Positions 29,701-41,706 of a stretch of 64,000 nt of DNA are shown one piece after another (positions within the stretch are counted from its first letter, which is position 1; every line of letters starts with the position of its first letter). Source of the stretch: Elysia crispata (lineage: Eukaryota > Mollusca > Gastropoda > Plakobranchidae). The translations under genes were made by a program, and so were the position numbers. Where the stretch lies: the NCBI GenBank assembly GCA_033675545.1, contig JAWDGP010005286.1:77501-141500 (forward strand), in the 5' to 3' direction. The notes under the pieces were generated by a model. The model searched no databases. It had not been told where the DNA came from and saw nothing but the letters and a program-made list of their open reading frames with translations.

Positions 29701-31293
29701 AAATCAATATCAATAGTGTCCTTTCAATTTATTGTTTTGAATATGGATTAGTTTCAGTCAATGTGGTTTCATAGAAACAAATGGACAAAAGTATATAGAA
29801 AAGTCCATTTCAATGTCCAAACTCACTGTATGAAAGAGGTGTCTGAACTGAGAGAAACAGCCTTATACTTCTCATCAAAGCCACTGATGATCTGGTCCAC
29901 TTCAACGGCTTTTAGAAGCGTGATGTTTGTTGCAAGGGAATGGTGGGCAAAACCTGTATTCGACAAACGTAAGAGTTTTACGTGTTAAATACTATTTTTA
30001 AAAAGAAAAAGATTTTTCATTCATCTTAAAATACTTGTGTCAAATGAGATAAAGAGTGAGCTTAAAAGTTTTGAAAAGTTAATGTTAAGTACAACACCTT
30101 TGACTAGTAAGGTGTTGAATTTGATTGCAAAATAATTTTATATTGATATTGCAACAGTTCAAAGCCCACAATGGTTGTGAATTTGACAACTTACTCCTCT
30201 GCAAGATCCAATCAATCATAACAGAACCTAAAGAGATAGTCAGACCACTAAGATGTGGAAGGTGATATAGATAGAGATAAAGAGTCTGGCTTATTTACAC
30301 TTCTGGATCATACGTCTTACCCATACTGGCCAGCTTCTTCCTCTCATCTATGGTAATGAGACGTCTCCACATCGAAGGATATTTCTTGTACAGAGATCCA
30401 CGAAACATTCGCAGATAATTTCCAACCTGCGATGAAAAATCAAAAACATTTAAGGGTCTAATGGTTAAGCTTTAATGAAACTGTAAAATCTATATGGAGA
30501 CGATGTACACCAAAAAGGATATCATTTATCATCTATATGTTTAAATACTTTTGTTGTTAAGAGATATTTGATGCATCAAATAAATATTGTACCCTGAGAG
30601 AAAAGTAATTATAAATAAATTTTCAATTGTAAGTAACACAGTTAGCCCATCCAGAGACATGTACATAGTTAAGGCTTCAGTAAGCAGTCACTAAATTATA
30701 TATAGGCCCAAGAGCAACATCTACTAGCTGCTAGCAGTTCCTATTTAAACTTCTGTAACTGTCCCAATTCTCTCTTTTGTCCATCAAATATTGACCTATT
30801 TAAGCTCCAGATAAAATGAGACAAGTCACTGTATAATGAAAAAAAAAGGTGGTCACAATGCCTAGAACTACTTGGGTATTGTATTTGTAGCTCAGGGGCT
30901 TGATTGCTTTTCTTCAAGAGACGTTTCCGAGCAATCAGAGCTTACTTAAAGATAAAGAACAATGAAATAAAGATATAAATTAAGATCTAGCCTATTCAAC
31001 TTTAAGAAAACGGAAAAGTGATATATATTGAATAATTAAAACTAGACTGGATCTAGTCTAGATCTAGATCTAGACTCTAGTAGAATAATGATAGAAAGGG
31101 ATGAGAATTAACGAAGATTCTAATGATAACTTATATTAAATAAATTATGCCACAAACTTATTTTATATACCTCAGAACCAATGTAGTAAGCCTCTCCATC
31201 TTGCTGAATTTTAAAGGATTTGGGTTTTTCACCGTATGTCTTTATCCCCATAGGAATCGGTGAAGAAACAGAACTAGCTGTGGTCGACGCCAT
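23747..31293 (-). CDS. SMARCB1: SWI/SNF (BAF) core subunit SMARCB1/SNF5, 10 exons, 384 aa
   Basis: Exons (plus coordinates, transcribed right to left): 31171-31293, 30321-30426, 29827-29953, 28884-29024, 28133-28260, 27456-27622, 26604-26712, 25314-25395, 24593-24724, 23747-23786. All introns are GT-AG and phases join to 1,155 nt. The product matches human SNF5 (385 aa) almost throughout: the N-terminal winged-helix region ([20 protein letters not shown]), [19 protein letters not shown], repeat 1 (about 184-250, [26 protein letters not shown]), repeat 2 (about 259-327, [19 protein letters not shown]), and the basic C-terminal helix ending [13 protein letters not shown]. Known role: nuclear core subunit of SWI/SNF remodelling complexes, whose C-terminal helix contacts the nucleosome acidic patch. 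The first 20 residues differ from vertebrates. Introns hold no other gene. Confidence 0.97.
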
Positions 31294-31779
31294 GTTGCTT
31301 GATTACTCTACCTTTGGCAGGTAAGCTAAAGCATAAAAACTAAAACTATGAAGAAAAAAAAATTAACAGTTTCTTTTACCATTTCTTTCCAAATTTAGTG
31401 CTGTGATTTTAACAATTTTTTTTTTAATTTAGATCTTTTTGTCGTTTTTCGGTACAATTTGATCGATTGAATACAAAAAGGAAAAACTTTTTTTTTTTTT
31501 TTTGCTTCTGTACAACTGCCTCTTTAGCAAATAACAACAAATGTCATGAATCTCTTTGTGTCGCGTTTTCTGTATCTCGGCTACAAAATGAGGCCTTAGT
31601 GAAAACAATTTTTTAAAAAGGGATTCAATTGCTTCATTACATTTTAGGGTAAATCAGACACAGCTATATTAGATCGAAAGGAGTAGAAGTATATCAAACG
31701 CAGATTCAAGAAGCAGTCAAACAAACTAATACAAGTACTGTATACGTTGTCATATTTTGTAACACGTATTTTAAAAATT

Positions 31780-31782
<3 letters not shown>

Positions 31783-31859
<77 letters not shown>
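31783..31859. repeat. (AT)n microsatellite
   Basis: A nearly pure TA dinucleotide tract of about 77 bp upstream of the SMARCB1 start codon. Confidence 0.97.
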
Positions 31860-31862
<3 letters not shown>

Positions 31863-31977
31863 CCAAAAAGGAATGAATATCAAGTCTAAAAAAATTTTAC
31901 CTCAAAGGTTTTTTTTTAAATACATAAATAAAAAGAGAGAAGATTGTGAAACGGTCCTGCTGCTCGCGATATAATCT

Positions 31978-32095
<118 letters not shown>

Positions 32096-32164
32096 TAGAA
32101 AAATCAACCACAAACCTAGATCTAGCTCGAGACCGACAAATAAGACGAAAGACGTGAAAACATT

Positions 32165-32275
32165 ACAACAGATTGAATGAACAGGGATCGAACCTGCGCC
32201 TCGATGTGGCACCCATCGCCTTGCCGAGACAAGACCAGGCACTTAACCACTGAGCTATCTGCATAGATCTACAAA
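32165..32275 (-). mobile_element. tRNA-derived SINE head, minus strand
   Basis: On the minus strand TAGCTCAGTGGTTAAGTGCC is a good A box and D arm, and GCAGGTTCGATCCCTGTTC a good B box and T arm. The spacing between them is too long for a normal tRNA, and the acceptor stem does not pair well. I therefore favour a tRNA-derived SINE over a tRNA gene. A Ser/Leu-like pseudogene with a long variable arm is the alternative. Confidence 0.55.
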
Positions 32276-32447
32276 AAATAGATGCTTCAGGAACAGTGAC
32301 TTTCATGCTGGCTGGAATAGACTAAGAAGTTGAATCGCTAAGAACGATCGAGTCCATATTTTTACAGGACACAAACAAACTAGCCTCTGACGGATATTAG
32401 AAAGATGTCATTTCACGGAAAAGCATAAATGAATATAGAAATAAAGA

Positions 32448-32540
<93 letters not shown>

Positions 32541-32556
32541 CAGTAGTAGTAGTAGT

Positions 32557-32597
<41 letters not shown>

Positions 32598-32607
32598 TAG
32601 TAGTAGT

Positions 32608-32678
<71 letters not shown>

Positions 32679-32703
32679 CAGCAGCAGCAGCAGCAGCAGC
32701 AGT
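32448..32703. repeat. (AGT)n/(AGC)n block-alternating microsatellite
   Basis: Long AGT runs are interrupted by three homogeneous AGC blocks (about 32,558-32,581, 32,608-32,630 and 32,677-32,702) of seven to nine triplets each. The triplet register is unbroken. Confidence 0.96.
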
Positions 32704-32995
32704 ATTTACTCTTTATACCTTTAGCACTCGATTGCCCCCCCAACGGAACATTTATATTATGTGGCAGCTATTTTGTTAATTACAATCATGCTGGCCCATG
32801 ACACTCCCACAAATTAAAAGACATCAAGGAATATCTATTTGCATCTCTTTCACTTTGGTTTTTAGAAGAAAAGACACATACATACAGGAAGAACAACTGG
32901 ATAATACAATTAATAGTAAGATACTAAGAAGTCTTGAATAAAATGAAATAGATACATTTTTTTCTTATCGCCACAAGGCACTGTACTTTTACTTA

Positions 32996-32996
<1 letters not shown>

Positions 32997-33085
<89 letters not shown>
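32997..33085. repeat. (AAT)n microsatellite
   Basis: About 29 uninterrupted AAT triplets. Confidence 0.97.
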
Positions 33086-33086
<1 letters not shown>

Positions 33087-33794
33087 CCCTATTTTTCAAA
33101 TCTTCTCAAGATTGAAACGAATGAAAAACAAGAGTGAACAATATTTTTTATTTAAGCAGATTGTGTCGTCATATTCATGTATGCCTCCCCCGATCTTGTC
33201 TCCAAATTATGATTTAATTGAAAACTCAAAATAAGCACCTTGAAGCTATAGAATGTTGATGGAGGTATTAGTTATTTATAGCCCCATTAGAATGATGTAT
33301 TGTGCGTATTATACACAATGTACTTTTACTTTCGATTTTTCAATGTCAACATTCTGTAATGCCAAAATTTTTAGCAGTCATTGGCAGAGCTGCGATATTT
33401 ATGTAGAACTCAGATAATATTCAAAATTAGCCTAGTATTAACTAGTCTAGGTGTACATTCAGATTTAGAATCGAAACCGAAGCATAGATGTTAGATTCTC
33501 TTCCAGATTTAATCTAGATCTGTTTCAGGCGGTAGCAGAGAGGTGTCAAACAGTTTTTGTAAAATATCCAGAATCAACATGCTTTAGCCTAGATCTACAT
33601 AGACGTAGACGTATTCATATTTAGGCCTACTCCCTAAGAAAGAATACTTTGGATAGCTAGAGCTAGATGTTAGTAATATCTAGATTACATTAGTTAAAAA
33701 CTGCTAAATTACTTTATTTGGAGACTGTATGATATCTAAATCTAGCAGTTGGTCTTGATATAGAAATAGAAAAGAATTTCTAGAGGACCCAGTT

Positions 33795-36700
33795 ATGTAT
33801 GTTTTAAGGGGTATGTCTTTCTTGCGCTTTGGCATTATTGCCAAACATGCTTCTGCTTTTACAACTTCAATACCTGGAGCCAGATCTAGGCAGAGGTAGG
33901 CAAGAGTGGTGTTCACATGCGCAGACTTTCGATTTAGCATGAAATTTCATGAGGAAAGTCCATTATGTTATTTCAGTAGGGAAGTGGTCAAATGTATGCC
34001 ATAGCATTTTTGCAAGGGTTAGAGATGGAGTGTTTTGAATTCTGTTTCTTAGCTGTGAAGTGCTAAGATGTAAGGAAATTAGGAACAATCCATTGACTTT
34101 TGTCCAAATACATAGGCTATAGATTATTACATAAATGCTAGAAAGCCTCTATTGAAATCATAATTTATTATTGCAGAATAAAAATTAATATATGTGAGAA
34201 AAAAAATGGTCAAAAGGAACGAATTGTTGGGGGTTTTTTTGTCTATAGATCTACGTATAATATTTGAGTCCTGCCACCATTGTAATCTTAGTCTATTTTT
34301 TTTTTGTAATATAATGGTCAAAACGCAGAGATATAAAAACATTCATGATAATGATAATTATTTAAGAAATGGGACTCTATTATGTTGGCAAACTCTTCAT
34401 TTAAAAAAAATTTTTCTGTGCAGCAAAAAGGATTGAGACCTATATTGCCAAACTTAATTTTTTTCCGCCCTGCCCTACCTCATTGGACTTTGTTGGATTC
34501 GATGACAAAGGCTTGCAGTCTTCATGTTTCCCGATGCTATGTGTAATATAAATTTTGTGGCTGAAGTGGGCATATGCAATTATATTTATATTCTTTTTTT
34601 TTTCTTTTTTGCCCGCTTTCAGTTCTGTCTTGTTATCTGCATTGTATTCCAGAAGTTTTCACTATTTCAAACGTCAATTTCTCAACCAATTACATTTTAA
34701 ATCATTCTCTCAAGAACAGTTAATCTTCTTCAACAGATAACTAGAAGAAAATAAAGCAGTTTTTGAGGTTAATAAGGGGGAGTTACTGGTAAAATTTTGC
34801 CTCACCCAAAGTAAGAGTAGGACTGAAATAGGAGTTGACATCATGTTCAGAAATTTGTTGCTGTGAGCTGCAATTGTATTGATGTAGATAGACTGCAGTG
34901 TAATTCAGGACTTAAAAAGAATAACTTCCTATTTTTTTAAAAATTTTTTTCTGCAGTGTTTGTAAGTCTCTGGGGCCCTCAGTGAGATACTTTAACAAAA
35001 TCTACACAAAAACAGGAGATAAAGGTGAATAAGGTTTTCATCTTTTGTCAGCTTCAACTTATTCTGCCAATTTTCTCTCTTTTATTTATTTTGATGAAAT
35101 CTGCTTTATTTTTATCACAGAATTTTAATGGTGAAACATTCTTTAGATTTAAGCCCAATATCAAAATTTGTATCAGTCTTCTGATTAGAGTTAACGACAA
35201 TGTTACCTTAAGCCAATGAAGTGAACTGCAATATTAATAAATTATATTTTTCTTACTCGCTGTTTCTTTTATTTCATATGAAAACAACAAATAGGAACAT
35301 CAGCTACCTATACAGGAGAGAGGAGACCCAAAGACGACGCTATTTTTGAAGCGCTTGGCACCACTGATGAGTTGTCATCGTCCCTAGGGTGATACCATTT
35401 TATATGAATCTTTCATTCATTGAATCATAGCTTCGGGCTGAACTAGTAGGACTAGCTGAACTCTTTGGGAAATTTTATTTTTTGAAGACCCTTTGAGAAA
35501 AAATGAGCCAAGTCACACATATACACACACCCACAGAGCCTTTTGTTCCTAAGAGGGTCGTGCAAAATATTGTGGACCATTAAAAAATTATATTTTGCAG
35601 TTATTTAAGCAGTTTGTACTTTTTATCCTTTGGTATCTACATTTGCTCCTTTCAACAATTTTAAGACATGCTTGTATAAAATATGACTATTTTGAAAGCC
35701 CACTTTATTGTCACCAAACAGCTTGCATTACAAAATGTATAGTTTTTTAGTCCACATCGCAATTGGTAATAGCCAATTAATTTTGTAGGGCAACTCTGTG
35801 TCATGTGTAATGTTGCTTTTTTTTCTTAAAGCTTAGAAATGAAGACTACTACATTTTGAGAGGGTTGCTTTGAGCTATGCAGAAGTTCTTAAAGCTTCCA
35901 GCATAAAATAAGGATGCCTCCGTGGATATGCTCTTCATGAATCTTCTATATTGGAACTCTTTTTAGTGATAGGAAATACCTACTAACTTGCGTTTCTTAT
36001 TAACTGAATTTTTGCACTGATTTAGGGTATTTCATTTGGCGGAATAATAGTCTGGTATAAACAAATTGGAATATACATAAAATACATCTTTTGTTTGTTT
36101 TCACTCACATAAATTCGTAGAGGTAAATCAGGAAAGGAATGTTCAATGAAGGCTACAGCAATAAAATGATTAAATCCAGTTCTGATGATCAAACAATAGT
36201 TCAATAAGTAATTGCTTTCATTATTTCCATTCATATTCTGTCTACAGGCTTGCCGCTGAATTTTGTCGTGAAGCAGGTCACCCCTTGGAAGATCGTATTC
36301 AGTTGGTAAGCGTATTAATAAATGTATGTTTAGTATTTTGCTGAGCTGAAAAGACAGACGCTGTGAGAATAGTTATTTACTTCATTTTATTGTCTTTTAA
36401 CACCGCAATCTTTTAACTTTTTCTTGCAAGAGAATGCTGATAAAGATAATAAAGATTCAGTCATGTTTTTGTCCATTTATACATTAATTCCAAAAACATC
36501 AATTTTCAGAAATAGGAATATTTTTTTCCATCTTTTAAAGTTGTATTGTATCCTCTAAAAGTATCTGTTTGAGCTTAAAACTGAGGTAAATGAGCGCAAT
36601 TTAATTTCACTTTTGGCTGGCCAGGGCTGTTAAAAAATTCAAAAAGGATAAACAGTAGTTAATTACTGTTGTAATAAAAATTCCTGTTTCTCTTTCTTTA

Positions 36701-39700
36701 TCCTTCCAAATATGTGTTGATGGTCTTGAAAGATCCAGTGTGTTCTGCAAGATGCTGGATCAGTCATTGCCACACCCGCCAGTTCAGCTAGAGAGGCTCA
36801 CAAAAGTAAGTTAGAAAAGGAAGAGAGAGATACACAAAGAGACTGATAGACAGAGAGAGACAGATGGAAAGAGAGTAGGTAGAGAGGGACAGACAGGTAA
36901 TTTAACAAAGAGAGAGACTCGAACAGGGGCAGATAGATATTATAAGCAAACAGACATTCACGAACTGATAGGAGGAGAGGCATACACCCATAGACAGATA
37001 GATCCATTTATTGACTTATTATTAATGTATACAGCAGTGACATTTTTGTTTGCTCCCCACTCCAGGGAATGTTGTTTTCAACGACCAGTTTGTCAATGAT
37101 TTGGAAACCTGGATTGATGAGATGACAGCAGAACTTCCTCCTCTAAAAAACTTTATCCTTCCTGTAAGCATTATTTTGTCAAGACATGATTTTATGCTTT
37201 TAGTCGTGAAATGTGTCATTACAATCCTGTGGAAAAATTTCTATCAATTTATCTTAGAAATGCATAATGGGAAGCATTTGAGGTGATACTTTTATTGTTT
37301 CTGTTAATTTGTCATTTATAATCATACGAAAGCAATAGATATTTTGAATTGCTTTGAAAGTAGTGATAACTTCTGTTGGAATTTGCCACGAGCTTAAAAT
37401 ATTAAGTTTAATCTAAGACGTATGGAGCAATACTCTGTCAATAAAAAAACGAGTTCTCACTTCTCAGCTCTCTGTAACCATTGTCTTAGAACTCACTTCT
37501 CAGCTCTCTGTAACCATTGCCTTAGAACTCACTTCTCAGCTCTTTGTAACTGTTTTCTTAGAACTCTTTTCTCAGCTCTCTGTAACTGTTGTCTTAGAAC
37601 TCTCTTCTCAGCTCTCTGTAACCATTGTCTTAGAATTCACTTCTCAGCTCTCTGTAACTGTTGTCTTAGAACTCACTTCTCAGCTCTCTGTAACTGTTAT
37701 CTTAGAACTCTCTTATCAGCTCTCTGTTACCATTTTCTTAGAACTCTCTTCTCAGCTCTCTGTAACTGTTGTCTTAGAACTCTCTTCTCAGCTCTCTGTA
37801 ACCGTTGTCTTAGAACTCGCTTCTCAGCTCTCTGTAACCGTTGTCTTAGAACTCTCTTCTCAGCTCCCTGTAACTGTTGTCTTAGAACTCTCTTCTCAGC
37901 TCTCTGTAACCGTTTTCTTAGAACTCTCTTCTCAGCTCTCTGTAACAGTTTTTTTAGAACTCTCTTCTCAGCTCTCTGTAACCGTTGTCTTAGAACTCAC
38001 TTCTCAGCTCTCTGTAACCGTTGTCTTAGAACTCACTTCTCAGCTCTCTGTAACTGTTGTCTTAGAACTCTCTTCTCAGCTCTCTGTAACCGTTGTCTTA
38101 GAACTCACTTCTCAGCTCTCTGTAACTGTTGTCTTAGAACAAGATCAACTATAATATGAAGTTGCTACATTTTTACACACTTTTCTTGTTAAGAGGAAGA
38201 TGTTTATATTGGTCACATTTTATAAAACTTTTACTTCATAGTAACTTGCATTAAAAGCAAGTCAGTTTAATAATTATTTTTACTTCAAGCTTCTTCACTG
38301 CTTCAATTCTTTTCCTGTGTTGTCACAGTCAGGAGGAAAATCAGCCAGCAGCCTCCACTTAGCTCGCTCTGTGTGCAGGAGAGCTGAGCGAAGGTAAAAA
38401 AAAAAAATTGCTTCATTGGTTATAAACTCAAGGAATGATTCTTGGACAAGCTTTTTCATAAACTTTTAGGCTTTTTTTACTTATTAACAGGAGAAAAAAT
38501 TCTTTTCTTTATGATGAGTCTGTGTAGCTCGTCACACAATAATGGAGATTAAGGCCAAGCTTAATGCATTGTATCCATTATTGTTAGCCCTTTCTATCAT
38601 TTATCAAATCCAAGGATAGACTCGCTAAGGTTTTAATTTTCATGTCCCTCCTATCAAGAACCAAACTCACACCCTCTGCACTTTGCAAGTCCTTTGTTGA
38701 CTCAACCCTCTTAATCAAGACTTCAGTGTTTTTTGCATCAAAGCATAAAAAAATCATCATTCTATCTAAGAACAAGCTTTATATCATAATTTGTTTTGTG
38801 GTTGTTGGTTGTTTTTTTTTTTTTCAGAATTACTAACCAGTATGTCCTCTGGCTTTGAATGGCTCAGCCTTTTCTAGAAATGTCACGTAATTACATTTAG
38901 ACATAATTGTTTTTTTCTTCTTCTTTCTTGTGTCATCCCATTAGCACAAGTAATTGAGAAGATACTCTTTTTTGAGAAAATTATAAGAAAGATAACAATT
39001 CAACTACAGATATCTTTTTAAATATTGAATAAATGTAAATAAATTTTTATGTAACTTGCTTGCCCTTATATCTCTAGTGTTTTTTTCCGTTACTGTTTAC
39101 AGCCTCGCTCCGTTGATCAGGAGTAAAGAGATTGATGAGCAGACATTGAGATTCCTGAACAGGTTTGGTTGAAATTATGTTTTTCATTTCATCTTGATAA
39201 TGTTTTTACAAGTATGCTTTGTGAGTCAAAGCATGGTAAAGAAAAATTATTTTCAGTGAAATTTTTTTTTTATTTTCTTTTGTGAATTCTTTGCCTTTTA
39301 AACATTAATTAGATCAATATTAATTTAAAAATCTGTTCTGTGAATTATTCAATAAAAAAGAAATCTTCATTAGGGCACGAGTGATAAGTTTTACAGAAAG
39401 AGTTAGACTTTGTCTTTGTACCCACATATGTATGCTATGTCTTAGCAAAAAAGGAGACATAGATTAAGAAATGGAAGAAGTGTTGTTAAAGTATACAGAG
39501 AAAAGATGGCTGTCATCAGCAACCTATTTGTTTTTTATTTTTAATTGGATGAAGAGTGAAAAATAAACAGCTCCATTTGCTCAAAAATCTTGTGGGAGGC
39601 TTTTGAAATCTACTTCTTGTGATGCAAAATAGCAGGCCATTGTGGCAATTCTTTCAATTTTTCATGTTGCGAGATTTACAAAGAATATGATTTTTTGAAA

Positions 39701-39889
39701 AGGCTTATGAAATTATATTTAAATGAAAAGTGATATTGCAGTTGTTATTTTTTTATCTGCAGGTTGAGTGATTTTCTTTTCACTGCAGCTCGATACTGTG
39801 CCATGAGAGAAGGGAGAGAAGAAAAGGTCTACCTCAGGCCTAAAGAACGCAGATCGTCCCGTCCAAATGTCACAGAGAATGAATCATGA
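33795..39889 (+). CDS. MMAB: Mitochondrial cob(I)alamin adenosyltransferase, 9 exons, 247 aa
   Basis: Exons: 33795-33895, 34957-35024, 35295-35388, 36248-36305, 36733-36805, 37066-37163, 38329-38393, 39103-39162, 39763-39889. All introns are GT-AG and phases join to 744 nt, close to human MMAB (250 aa). The first 30 or so residues ([17 protein letters not shown]) are Arg/Ser-rich with few acids, a plausible mitochondrial presequence. An alternative in-frame ATG lies at 33813. Conserved blocks follow: [62 protein letters not shown], then [20 protein letters not shown] (from residue 165), [22 protein letters not shown] is the block where human cblB mutations cluster. The known reaction is transfer of adenosyl from ATP to cob(I)alamin, supplying AdoCbl to methylmalonyl-CoA mutase. 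Confident; only the exact start is open. Confidence 0.96.
37451..38142. repeat. 36-bp minisatellite in an MMAB intron, about 19 copies
   Basis: The unit contains CTTCTCAGCTCTCTGTAAC followed by YGTTGTCTTAGAACTC. It lies in the intron between MMAB exons 37066-37163 and 38329-38393. Because 36 is twelve codons and has no stop, it gives a 245-residue open frame with the motif [10 protein letters not shown], which I regard as an artefact. The unit is not derived from either neighbouring splice junction. Confidence 0.96.
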
Positions 39890-41037
39890 CACGAGTCTGA
39901 AAGAGTGGCAGGATAGAGGGACCAAAGTTTTGCAAAGTGAACATACGCATAAAGATTTGTTTTACTGTTTTGGAAAAATTTCTTCTTTAATGGATTTTGT
40001 TTATTTTGAGTTTTGATTTTTTTTTTTAAACATTAAGAAAATTGTTCTCATTCTTGTATGATTTGTATCTGTAAATGAATCAATTCATCAAAGCCTTTAT
40101 TGTCATGAAAGAAAAACTGAATTTATTCATGCTTTTTCATTTGTTTCTTAGGTCACTTTTCGAATTGTGATTGATAGAAAAATGTATTTTCTCACATGAA
40201 AAGCAGGAATTAGCTGTTAATGTGAGACCTCACCAAATCTAAATATTACAGGTTGCAGTGGGTTTTTGACCATCCATAGCTGAATGGGGTATTCATTCTC
40301 TCATAGAGTTTAAAGTAACATTGCACTCAGGTATTTTTCTCTAGGGAACACGTTTGATCACCCAGCCAAAAAGTGGATTATACTTGCACAGTGTGATTAT
40401 TTTTTTTTTCCTGTTATTTTGCTCTAAGCTGCTCTATTGACTCATGTTTAACATTTCTCTTTAAACTCTTGCACATGCATTCAATATTTTATTAGGAACA
40501 AAGATGTTCATTATAGCCACAAAATGCCTCAATGATTTGGATAAGGAAAAAAAAATCTATGACTTTAAAACAATTATGAATGTGTCCAGTCATGCCAGTT
40601 GGGAAAGACAATTGTTGAAAAAAAGATACACAGGGTGTTTCAAAGAACCAAAATATTTCTCTAAAATCACTTCTCAGAAAAATGATATTTCTAATGTCTG
40701 GTTTGATGGGTCTAGTCTGCGGACATTTTACTTTACTTCAACATTTTTGTTAATATGGACTTTGAACAGATTTTCCTTCAACCTTTTCGTGTTTTGAATT
40801 ATTTTTTTTTAGTTTTTTCATCTTATTGGTAACAGGGATAATTCAATTATGCATTTTTCACATCGTCCAACCATGTAATTTTCTTAGCAGTCCAGCTGCA
40901 AAAATCTTAATTCGTGACCATATTTCATGATGGGTGTGTGTGTGTGTGTAAAGGGTAATATTTTCTGGATTTTTGTTGGGCTCTTCTTCCATTGCTCCTT
41001 GCCCCTAACAAATAGCTTGTTGTAATATTAAAAAACA

Positions 41038-41043
41038 AATAAA
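41038..41043 (+). terminator. Candidate poly(A) signal of MMAB
   Basis: AATAAA in AACAAATAAAACC, about 1.15 kb after the stop codon. Distance makes it tentative. Confidence 0.35.
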
Positions 41044-41619
41044 ACCTTCTAGTTTTTTTTTTAATTTACGAGGTATAACTTGTAATGATGTATCAAACTG
41101 AAGATTTGCAAATGAAGTATAAAGCATTGTTTATATGTTCATTGGATTTGAAAATGAAATATTTAATGTCAAAAGTGAAAAATGTTTACATATAAATACA
41201 TCAATGTGCATTTTACTACATATCTGTTTGTTTTTGTGGGGTTTTTTATTTTTTTTTTCATACCATAAAATCTGATCAAAATGCTAACAGTTTCTTCTTA
41301 TTTTTGTAATCTTTCTATTTAATTTGAAAGCATAAATCATTGATTATAATTCTTTGTGCAATATTTGAGGAACATGTTTTTCTTTTTCTTTAAAAAGCCA
41401 AACTATTGTCTGTTCTTATTGATGATATATATGTTTACCATCAATAAAAAGGCGAATGATGAAATTTTTGTTTTCCCAACATTATTTGTAAACCAAATGC
41501 CTTTGTTTGATATCAGAGACAAATTTCTGTGCAGGTACTGAGTAATAAAAACTAATGTTAATTTTCTCCGCAGCGGTATTAGTTTTTTATATTAATTTTT
41601 TTTGGTTAAGCTGTTTTCC

Positions 41620-41706
41620 TTCTTCTTCTTCTTCTTCTTCTTCTTCTTCTTCTTCTTCTTCTTCTTCTTCTTCTTCTTCTTCTTCTTCTTCTTCTTCTTC
41701 TTCTTT
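41620..41706. repeat. (TTC)n microsatellite
   Basis: About 28 TTC triplets downstream of MMAB. Confidence 0.96.

Noticed and set aside
34957-34981. Alternative MMAB exon-2 acceptor at GCCCTCAG, 26 bp downstream, with a start at ATG 33847
   Set aside because: This also keeps the frame, but it uses the weaker acceptor and gives a leader lacking a mitochondrial presequence. The start at 33795/33813 joins the strong TTTTTTTCTGCAG acceptor in frame and gives an Arg/Ser-rich presequence.
37422-38159. 245-residue Cys-rich repeat protein
   Set aside because: It lies inside an MMAB intron and consists only of the 36-bp minisatellite.
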